Source: Rhynchosporium graminicola (lineage: Eukaryota; Ascomycota; Leotiomycetes; Helotiales; Ploettnerulaceae). From it: 64,000 bases of DNA. A program made the translations under genes and the position numbers. The notes beneath the pieces are model-generated. The model saw nothing but the letters and a program-made list of their open reading frames with translations. It had not been told where the DNA came from and did no database searches. The DNA lies in contig FJUW01000036.1 of the NCBI GenBank assembly GCA_900074885.1, positions 394,371 through 458,370 of the forward strand. Direction: 5' to 3'. Positions 48,501 to 57,555 of the stretch are shown here, one piece after another (positions within the stretch are counted from its first letter, which is position 1; every line of letters begins with the position of its first letter).

Positions 48501-50560
48501 AACTAGCTAGAGTCTATCGGCGTTATTATTAAGAGAGGTAGCGCTAGCTTCTTATTTACTAGCTAGTTAACTGCGCTTATATTTATAGTTACTAAACATA
48601 ACCCTCTTAGTTACTTAGTCTACGCTAGGATTATAGTTATATAGCTATAATATTCCTAATATAATATTATATTATCTAGTAAATATAATATCGAAGTAAA
48701 GCGTTTCTTCGTATCTATTAATAACTATCTTTATTCCTTTTATTTTTCTACGGACTTATCTATCTGATCTAGCGCTTTTCCTATCTAATAAGATAAGGTA
48801 ATATAGTTTCGGGTTAATAGTAATAGGAATATTCTATTTCTCGATAAAGGCTAAGTTTATAAAGTATCTTATAGCTCCTGAATTAATAAGTGCTTTTATC
48901 TTAATATTATCTATTATAACTAGTAAGATTAACTAATCGAACTCTCTAGTAGTAGTAAGCTCTAGGTATAGTAATTCTATTATAGAGTAATCATATGCTT
49001 CTTTAATAATTCTCCCTATTATTTCGTTTAACTAAGTCCTAAGGCCGGGTTCGTAGATAATCAGAATATAAGGTATATAGTAATAGAGATTAACCTGCCT
49101 TTGAATCAGATCTAGTATTATTCTTTAATAAGTAGCTAGTTCTAATAAGTATTATCTTCTCTACTAATAACGTTCCTTTTCTATTTCCTTAGTAATAGCT
49201 TAAGTATATTTAATTTAAAGGAACTAATCTAATTATTCGAATTCTTTTAATTCCGGTTCTCTTTTAAGGTTAGCTATATAATAATCTAGTTATTCCTTAA
49301 TATCCCTAGTATTAACTTAGAATATAATAGTAGTAGTATCGCAGTAGGTAATAATATAATCTATATTCGGGTTAGGTATATTATAAGTTCGATAATATTC
49401 TATAAAATCGGACTTAGTTCTATTATAAACCTATATTCTTCTTCTATTATCGTGATTTCGAAGAGTCTAGTTTTCGTTATTATATAGAAGGTTATTATAT
49501 AAATAGTTTCTTTTATCTATAATACTCTAGCTTTCTTAGTCTTTATTTAGAAGTTTAACTAAGTTCTCTTCGAATCTTTCGCTAGATTTATAAGTTATAA
49601 AGTCTTACGAACTCTATTTTATACTAGAAGCTTCTTAGTAATCTGACTTTCTTTTAGCTAGTTCGAATTCTCTCTTAGGTTTATTCTAGGGCTTTTCTTT
49701 CTATTTCTTCTTTTAAGAATAATTATAAGCGAGGTATCCTAGCTTATTATATATATAATATAAGCCCTTCTCTTAATATTTATCTTTCTCAGATTAGCTT
49801 TTAGATCTTCTTTCTACTTTATCTATTTCTATTAGATTATAGTAATTATATTTATTATTCGGGTAAAGTTAGAAATTTCCTTAATATTTACTATATTATT
49901 ATAGAAATTAAGGTTTCCGGAAGTAAATAAGTATAAAGTATCCTCCTTTTTCTTTTACTTATTCTTAGATTCGTTTATCGATAGTAGTAGATAATCTAAT
50001 TAAGTCCTCTAAGGTACTTAGTTTACTAGCCTTAGAGAGCTTATCCTTAATATAATCCTTAAGGCCTCGATAGTATTAAGCTCTTAATCTACTATCTATC
50101 TAGTTTAACTATATAGAACATTAGTAGAACTTAGTGATATATTTATAGATAGATTCTTATTATCGAATTTCGAGCAGGTACTTCATATCTTATTCCTTCT
50201 TATTAAGATCTCTGAAGACTCCTTTAATAATATTAGTAAAGCTTATAGGAGTTCGAAAGATAACTCAGCTTCTTTTAGTTATAGTAATAGAATAAGCTCT
50301 AGATAAGTATCGATTAATTAAGTAGTTACTTAGAGCTAGCTTAATCTAGTAAGCTATAGTATTATAGAGGAACGAGGCGATCTATAGGACTTTAAGGGAG
50401 TCGGCTTCGAACTTATCCCTATTAAAGGCGAGGTATATCTAGTACTAGAGGATAAACTATCCTAGTTTATTATAGTTCTTATAATAAGTATTAGATAAGT
50501 TCATACGAAGCGGTATACTCTTATTAACCTTATTAATCTTATTTAGCTTATTAGTCTAAG
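45600..50560 (-). pseudogene. Element B gag-pol remnant
   Basis: The order on the - strand is gag (about 50.5-49.7 kb), protease/reverse transcriptase (about 49-47.5 kb), RNase H (47.4-47.0 kb) and integrase (46.8-45.8 kb). YLDN in place of YLDD marks the polymerase site, the same RIP outcome as in element A. A chromodomain was not found here. No intact frame longer than a few dozen codons remains. Confidence 0.75.
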
Positions 50561-50637
50561 AGCTTTCTCTTATAACAGATCCTTCTTTAGTAGCTATTTC
50601 GTTCTTACTAATAATACTTTAAGTAAGATACTTAAAG

Positions 50638-51133
50638 TATAATATTCCTAGTTCTAATTAGTACGCGGTATATAAGCTTATTAGTTAGTATTAGCTATAG
50701 AGTAAAGTAAATAAGAAGTTCAGTTCTTAATTAGAATTAAGATATTATAAGTAAGTATTAATTACTATATGAATTTAAGCACGAAGCTTCTATCTAATAG
50801 CAGAAGTGCTAGTCTTATATAGAATCTTCGTTCCCTTATACTAGCTATATAAGACTATCTTATAGAGCGCGTAAGCTCTCGCGACCTATCTAGCAGTCTA
50901 GCATATCACGTGATCTTAGATCACCTATAGCTACTATACTATTATTACTTTAATATAAGTAGATATATAGTACTACTCGCTAGTTTATATTATAACCGTA
51001 TTAGTGCCTTTCCTCTAATAGTACTAACTCCCTCTAGTACTAAAACTCGTCTGGTATATACTACTGGATAGCACTATCAGTATTCTGATGCTAGGACGGT
51101 TTTGGATGCTAAGAACCAGGCCGATTCGTGACA
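50638..51133 (-). repeat. Element B 5' LTR
   Basis: 496 bp. It ends (on +) GATTCGTGACA, so in transcription sense it starts TGTCACG with intact TG. It is followed by the TTCTC duplication at 51134-51138. Confidence 0.87.
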
Positions 51134-51262
51134 TTCTCTTTCATACGTTCGTAACAAGTAAGTAGTATAGTAAAAGGAAAGATAGTTATTATAGAAGGTC
51201 GATATTTCTTAATCAGGTATCTAAGCTAGAAGCGCGGGACGCGCTAAGCCAGAAGGGGGATA

Positions 51263-51635
51263 GTATTATAACCCTTAGCTATAACAGGTAATATAGCCCT
51301 AAGGCTCGGTAAGCAGACTAACCTACTTAGCTAGCTCTATACTGCACAGAGAAGCTATAGGTCACGTGACAAAAGTCATATACTAAATCAGCCTATAGTT
51401 CCTGAACTAGATAATAATTTAGATAATTCAGATAATTCAATAGAACGAAAGTTCTATATATACTAGTATATCTATCTACTAGATAGAAGCTTCGTACTTA
51501 ACTTAAATATAATATCTTACTTATACTTAGTAACTTATAAAGATTACTAGACTTAATCTAGTGATAGCGTCCCTGCTTACCTAACTAATCTCTTTCGCAC
51601 TCTAAGACGAATACCACGCCCTACTATACGTTATA
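51263..51635 (+). repeat. Element A 3' LTR
   Basis: Starts TATTATAACCC (TG changed to TA), ends ACGTTATA, and is followed by the target duplication TAAAA and the interrupted hAT exon (CCTGGAGAAAC). Preceded by the polypurine tract. Confidence 0.88.
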
Positions 51636-53402
51636 TAAAACCTGGAGAAACCTACGCGTAAACGAATCAATAAGTAACCTATTTACTTACTATAAGCACT
51701 CGCATAAGGCAATCAACTTACGCTTCTTAAGTGATAATAATATAGCTTTAGGTAAGTTATTTATCTATTATATCTATTTATAATACTATTACTAATTCTC
51801 TAATAGAAGACTTAGTTAATATACAAGCTACAAATAGTTAACTCTCTATAGAAGAAAGCTTTAATAGAGAGGGTAGTACTACTAGTACTATAAGTCAATT
51901 TACCGAAGAAAACTTCAAAAGGCTTCTGTTAAACTTTATTATATTAAATAATATAAGCTTTAGAGCTATTTCTTCGCTAAGCTTTAATAAATTAGTNAGC
52001 TATTTCGTTCTTACTAATAATACTTTAAGTAAGATACTTAAAGTATAATATTCCTAGTTCTAATTAGTACGCGGTATATAAGCTTATTAGTTAGTATTAG
52101 CTATAGAGTAAAGTAAATAAGAAGTTCAGTTCTTAATTAGAATTAAGATATTATAAGTAAGTATTAATTACTATATGAATTTAAGCACGAAGCTTCTATC
52201 TAATAGCAGAAGTGCTAGTCTTATATAGAATCTTCGTTCCCTTATACTAGCTATATAAGACTATCTTATAGAGCGCGTAAGCTCTCGCGACCTATCTAGC
52301 AGTCTAGCATATCACGTGATCTTAGATCACCTATAGCTACTATACTATTATTACTTTAATATAAGTAGATATATAGTACTACTCGCTAGTTTATATTATA
52401 ACCGTATTAGTGCCTTTCCTCTAATAGTACTAACTCCCTCTAGTACTAAAACTCGTCTGGTATATACTACTGGATAGCACTATCAGTATTCTGATGCTAG
52501 GACGGTTTTGGATGCTAAGAACCAGGCCGATTCGTGACATTCTCTTTCATACGTTCGTAACAAGTAAGTAGTATAGTAAAAGGAAAGATAGTTATTATAG
52601 AAGGTCGATATTTCTTAATCAGGTATCTAAGCTAGAAGCGCGGGACGCGCTAAGCCAGAAGGGGGATAGTATTATAACCCTTAGCTATAACAGGTAATAT
52701 AGCCCTAAGGCTCGGTAAGCAGACTAACCTACTTAGCTAGCTCTATACTGCACAGAGAAGCTATAGGTCACGTGACAAAAGTCATATACTAAATCAGCCT
52801 ATAGTTCCTGAACTAGATAATAATTTAGATAATTCAGATAATTCAATAGAACGAAAGTTCTATATATACTAGTATATCTATCTACTAGATAGAAGCTTCG
52901 TACTTAACTTAAATATAATATCTTACTTATACTTAGTAACTTATAAAGATTACTAGACTTAATCTAGTGATAGCGTCCCTGCTTACCTAACTAATCTCTT
53001 TCGCACTCTAAGACGAATACCACGCCCTACTATACGTTATATAAAACCTGGAGAAACCTACGCGTAAACGAATCAATAAGTAACCTATTTACTTACTATA
53101 AGCACTCGCATAAGGCAATCAACTTACGCTTCTTAAGTGATAATAATATAGCTTTAGGTAAGTTATTTATCTATTATATCTATTTATAATACTATTACTA
53201 ATTCTCTAATAGAAGACTTAGTTAATATACAAGCTACAAATAGTTAACTCTCTATAGAAGAAAGCTTTAATAGAGAGGGTAGTACTACTAGTACTATAAG
53301 TCAATTTACCGAAGAAAACTTCAAAAGGCTTCTGTTAAACTTTATTATATTAAATAATATAAGCTTTAGAGCTATTTCTTCGCTAAGCTTTAATAAATTA
53401 GT

Positions 53403-53664
53403 AAATTACCTTAATAAGTAAGTAAAGCTTATATCTTTAGATACTTATTTAAGATACTAACTCTAATATAGTAAAACACCTTCTATATACTATCAAATAC
53501 TTAAAAATGAGATCATTTCTTATTATAATATAAGAAAAGATTTAATTAAAGAAGAGCTATTAGAAAATATATCCTCTAAAGGATCGTTTTCTATTACCTT
53601 AGACGCTTAGACTACTATAAACTAAGATACATATTTAGGAGTTACTATATAAGTACTTTTATAA

Positions 53665-53695
<31 letters not shown>

Positions 53696-55656
53696 ACTAT
53701 ATACTAATATATTTAGTCACTTTATAAACTCCGATCTAGACTTAAAGTCTTATCTATTATCTATAGTTCCTTTAGAAAGTATATACTCTGGTAGATATAT
53801 GAATAAGGTTCTTATAAAGACCTTAAAGGACTATGATATAGAGTATAATATTACTAGGTAAGTAATATATTACTTATTATTATTAATATATACTAACTTA
53901 TAAATAGTATAACTCGAGATAACGCTTCTTCAAATAATCTATTAATAGATACTTTTAGTAAGTACTATAATAAGGAAGCTATTAAGTTCTCGGGGGATAT
54001 TCCTTATATAGCTCACGTATTAAATCTTATAATTCAAGATATTGTTAGAGCTATTTTAAAGGACGATTATAAGACTATATATTCTACGAGTATATATAAC
54101 GAAGAAAAAGAAGCTTTACAAGAAGAAGAAGAAGAAGAATCAGAGGAAGAAGATCTTCCTAGAAGTAAGTTAAATTATATCTATTTATATTAATAATAAC
54201 TAACCTCTATATAGATATAAATTACTCGATTTGGAAACGTATAAGAACGATTATTATAAGTCTAAAATATAATCAAGAGAATCGAAGGCTATTCGAAGGG
54301 CAATTACTTGCTTATAAGCTAGAGAGTAATAGAAAGCCGTAATTAGGTAAGTTATATTACTTGTATTTATTTATATAAAAGCTAATATATTTAGTAGATC
54401 AAGAAACACGCTAGTGTTCTACTTATTATATGCTTAAATACTTCTTGAACCTTTGGGAGCCTATTAAAAACGTTATTAATAGCTCGAAATCTAAGGCTTT
54501 TAAGAATATTAAAGTATTTAGTAATAGCGAGATAGAATACTTAAGAAGTATTTATAATCTTCTAAGTATCTTTATTAAAGCTACTATCAAACTATAAGCA
54601 GAGAAATATCCTACTATATATTATATAGTCCCTGAAGTCTATATTATATATAATAAGTTAGATAAATTTAAAGAAGGATCTAACGTAAGTTTATATTCTT
54701 AAATCTATTATATCTAGTTACTAATATTATTAAGATCTGTTAATTATAAACGCTATTAATAAAAGATTAGCTAAACTCCGAAAATATTATCCTAAAGAAG
54801 GATTTATAAGAGATATTATACGAAATAGAGCCCTATATATAGCTCTAGTCCTTAACCCTAGAATTAAAAGAGAAGGATTATCTAATATCGGACTTTCTTC
54901 AGGTCTAGAGTCTAATATATATACGCAATTACGTAAAGAATATAACTAGTAAGTAGATTACGTTATAGAGTATATATATATTATTTATAATACTAATTAT
55001 TTAAATAGGCTAAGATCAGATTATCTATCTAGTAATCCTACTATTTTAGATACCTCTAATCTATACGATACGAGTGACGACAACGAGTATAATATATATA
55101 CTAATACCGAAGAAGAAGAAGGAATAATAGATGAGTTAAATACTTATTTAGATAAAAAGCGAGCTTCTAGACATGTAAGTATAATATCTTTATATAATAA
55201 AGCTTACTAATATCTAAATAGGTAATACCTCTTACTTACTAGAAAGTTAATAAAGAAAGATTTAAGGTTTTATCTTTATTAGCTCGAAAGTATTTACAAA
55301 TACCTGCTACTTCAGCTAGTAGTGAAAGGTTCTTTTCACAAGGGGCCCTTATTATAAATAAAAGTCGAAATAGGCTTTCTAAAGAGATATTTAATTACCT
55401 AATATCTCTAAAGAGTTAGAATATATATATAGATAACGAAGAAACAGAAGAAAGAAAAGATATAATTAAAATATCAACTGAGGAGGAATTAGCAGATAAC
55501 TTATTTCATATAGAAGATAAAGAATAGATAGTTATATTATAGTTATTATTTACTAGTTTAATATAGAGATATCTTCTAAGGTTAATATTATATAGCTATT
55601 ATAGTTATTTATATTCCTTAGCGGATCTAAGTTCTTCCGAAGGTCTTAGTTTTAAT
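53403..55656 (+). pseudogene. hAT transposase, central and C-terminal part
   Basis: Exon-like stretches alternate with AT-rich introns (for example near 53857-53910, 54165-54225, 54345-54398). FSITLDA followed by stop-TT near 53590 corresponds to the hAT 'LDxWTS' block with Trp turned to TAG. The best preserved part is 55282-55419, containing ARKYLQIPATSASSERFFS, then NKSRNRLSKEIFNYL, the hAT dimerisation domain, ending at TAG. A (TA)n microsatellite lies at about 53668-53692. An acidic GAA-repeat stretch lies near 54120-54160. Confidence 0.82.
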
Positions 55657-55776
55657 CAGAATATTAATCTAATCTAATCAATTAATCTAGATTAGAGTTG
55701 ATTAATAGTAAAATTTATTTGATTAGATTAGAATAATAGTTGTTATTCTAATCTAATCTAATCAGTTAACACGCTG

Positions 55777-55784
55777 GAGACGAT
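55777..55784. repeat. hAT target-site duplication, right copy
   Basis: GAGACGAT, identical to 37436-37443, directly after the terminal AACACGCTG. Confidence 0.9.
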
Positions 55785-56279
55785 GGACGGTCTGTTTTAT
55801 TTCATTGTCGGTTTGATTTTTGACTGTCCATTCCATCATTAGGTTCTGACACGGGTCGGGTGGTAAATCGAGCTCGCTTTTTTTGAGGGATCGATATTCT
55901 GATTGTTCCACCGCCACTGGCTGATGACAAAAGAAAAAGCCTCCGAAATTGGTTCCATAACTGCTCACGTTACACCTATAGTCGATCCTTATTGCTTATG
56001 TTGACGTCCTGCTCACTAATATTTGTTTAGATGGCATTTCGTAATACACCGAAGAAGCTACAATCACGAAAAGACAAGAGGCGTTTCGAATGTCAGAGGA
56101 GAGAAGTTGTTATGGATCAAAAGAACCCATTTGCCCTTCTATCTTGCCAGCTACGAATGATTCTCCTCAAACTCTCAAAAGATCAATATTTCAACATCTC
56201 ACTCAATACCCCGAGCCTATCTTGCCTTGTTGTATGCGGAACCAACTCATGAGCGGGTTATGATGCCGATACGGACTCC
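55785..56279. other. Intergenic region right of the island
   Basis: About 500 bp with normal CpA/TpG content, so RIP-like decay stops at the transposon end. ORFs 55762-55968 (-) and 56031-56252 (+) have no domain. It holds the 3' flank of the aspartic protease gene. Confidence 0.5.
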
Positions 56280-57555
56280 CTATGAGTTGGCAGCGAAGCC
56301 GATACGTGAGTTCGTCTCATCATAGACAGAGTAGTAGTGCTCTAAAAACTTCAGTCCAATGAGACAATTAACACCTGAAAGACCACCGGCACTAATCAAA
56401 GCGTAGTACTTCCCAGAAGCTACACCAAAGAACGAGTACTGGGCAGTAGGGATCAAATATTGATCGGGTGTGAGAGTATAAGTCGTAGAACCAAAAGTAA
56501 CACCGAAGTTGGAGGTAGGCTTTGTAGTGAAACTCGCAAGACCAGATACGCTGTCGGTCCTTCCGCCGGATGCCGCAAGGAAAGCATTGTATGCTGAGTC
56601 TGGAATGTAGATCAAAGTAGTTCCGGTGTCCACAATACCAGTAGTAGATGATTGGAGTGTCACAGATCCGTAGGTAAACTTGGCAATGGAGATACCCCAG
56701 TATCGCGCGGCAGCTCCAGTTTGAAGTTTCGGGAAGTAGGTCAGAGGCCCAGTATACTGAGAGGTATCGACACCGCCGAGAGTCAGCACTCCGTTGTCAC
56801 TACTAGTATCCCTTCCAGACACGGATCTGAAGGAAACACCAAGGACCTCGGTCGTAATGGATCTTTGAGCCTTAAGGTTATTCATAAAGGTTGGAACAGT
56901 GCTTGTATCAGCGACAGTATTAACGGTCAATCCGATGGGACCCAATCCCAAGATACCGTCAGTTCCTTGAAAGCCAGTCGCTGAAAAAGCAGCACCAATC
57001 GACTGAGACGTAACGGTGAGCCCACCGAAACTGACCTCGTCTATGTACTCTGTTCCAGAGAATGATCCGCTTCCATATCTGACAGTAACTGAGTTGCCGG
57101 TAGAAGTACCTGTAGCAGTCCTTTCGCAACGTTCCTGGGCACCACACCAAGTGGTCGAAGCTAAAGAATCAGCAGGTCCCATGGAGCTTCGATAAGGTTG
57201 GCAACTCACATCCTGTGTCAACAACAAGGTTCCAGATATTACCCCCAATCGAGACAGGGGCGAGATATCCCTGGATGATGTTTGTGACAACACCGGAGCC
57301 TACAAGACTGGTGTCTAACGATGTCAAACCGTTGATTGCAGCTATATGGTAGTAAGCCTCTATTTGGGGAGCTCGCATTGATCGTAACTTACCAATTCGA
57401 CGTTGTCCTTGCTCGACAAGGCTCTTAACTGACGAAATGCTGATGTTTCGTCTCAAAGGGACACTAACTAAGTTCTTGGTCTCACGCTCGATTGGAGAAG
57501 CAGAGACCGAAAAAGAGATAGTAGCAACGGCTATAAGCGAAGTAGTGAACAACAT
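56280..57555 (-). CDS. Secreted aspartic protease (pepsin family A1)
   Basis: Exons (on -) 57555-57393, 57341-57210 and 57160-56280 (391 aa). Residues 1-19 form a signal peptide (MLFTTSLIAVATISFSVSA), followed by a basic propeptide-like stretch with Arg pairs. The first catalytic motif VVDTGS|STTW (D96) is created by splicing the second intron (49 bp). The second is GIVDTGTTLIYIPD (D276). The flap-like VRYGSGSFSGTEYIDEV and DGILGLGP are also in the family order, and the C-terminus IGLKFLEHYYSVYDETNSRIGFA is typical. It should be an extracellular acid endopeptidase. No C-terminal GPI tail (ends FAANS), so free secretion rather than yapsin-type anchoring. Its stop lies about 500 bp from the hAT transposon, yet no catalytic residue is lost and no RIP-like change is evident. 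Confidence 0.92.

Larger units (their letters stand above)
44382..51133 (-). mobile_element. Ty3/Gypsy element B, - strand, nested in element A
   Basis: Two 496-bp LTRs (44382-44877 and 50638-51133) and a 5-bp target duplication TTCTC (44377-44381, 51134-51138). On the - strand the polypurine tract CAGAAGGGGGATAG (44878-44891) lies directly before the left LTR, so the right LTR is the 5' one. Pol remnants read on -: reverse transcriptase with AIYYLDNILVYSE (about 47837-47875), RNase H (KIDASNT near 47410; YNIYKKELIAIIK near 47300) and integrase (RVPEEIVLD near 46375). Total 6752 bp. Decayed by RIP-type changes. It inserted between the pol end and 3' LTR of element A. Confidence 0.88.
38207..51635 (+). 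mobile_element. Ty3/Gypsy element A (chromovirus type), + strand, interrupted by element B
   Basis: LTRs of 372/373 bp at both ends and a 5-bp target duplication TAAAA (38202-38206, 51636-51640). The polypurine tract GAAGGGGGATAG (51251-51262) abuts the 3' LTR. Protein remnants lie in Gypsy order: gag with zinc knuckle, protease, reverse transcriptase, RNase H, integrase, chromodomain. Element B sits at 44382-51133. Subtracting B and its duplicated 5 bp leaves 6672 bp, a normal length. All frames contain many stops, and the visible changes are the C-to-T/G-to-A type at CpA/TpG expected of RIP. Fungal retrotransposon, inactive. Confidence 0.9.
50592..53402. repeat. Exact 1405-bp duplication around a single N: probable assembly artefact
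   Basis: 50592-51996 and 51998-53402 carry the same sequence (constant offset 1406) in every stretch I compared, separated only by the N at 51997. The copy includes a B LTR (52044-52539), an A LTR (52669-53041) and the following hAT exon. In RIP-mutated DNA, real duplicates differ by many transitions, and here none was seen. The second copy flows into unique hAT sequence at 53403. The simplest reading is two contig ends with the same overlap joined by a placeholder N. Confidence 0.9.
37444..55776 (+). mobile_element. hAT DNA transposon, RIP-decayed, carrying two nested Gypsy elements
   Basis: The ends are CAGCGTGTT (37444-37452) and its inverse AACACGCTG (55768-55776), flanked by identical 8-bp duplications GAGACGAT. 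Subterminal DNA at both ends is full of TCTAATC/GATTA motifs; a 45-bp piece is repeated in direct orientation at 37472-37516 and 55657-55701, possibly transposase-binding sites. The transposase is recognisable on +: a BED-finger remnant, a TLDA-Trp/stop-TS region near 53598, and the C-terminal hAT dimerisation domain (55282-55419). Several introns (GTAAGT...TAG) remain visible. After removing the nested element, one target duplication and the assembly duplication, the length is about 3.49 kb, normal for hAT. In-frame stops (Trp/Gln codons turned to TAG/TAA) show it is dead. Confidence 0.88.

Noticed and set aside
52044..53041. A third pair of B and A LTRs
   Set aside because: Lies wholly in the exact duplicate behind the single N, so it is treated as an assembly copy and not as solo LTRs.
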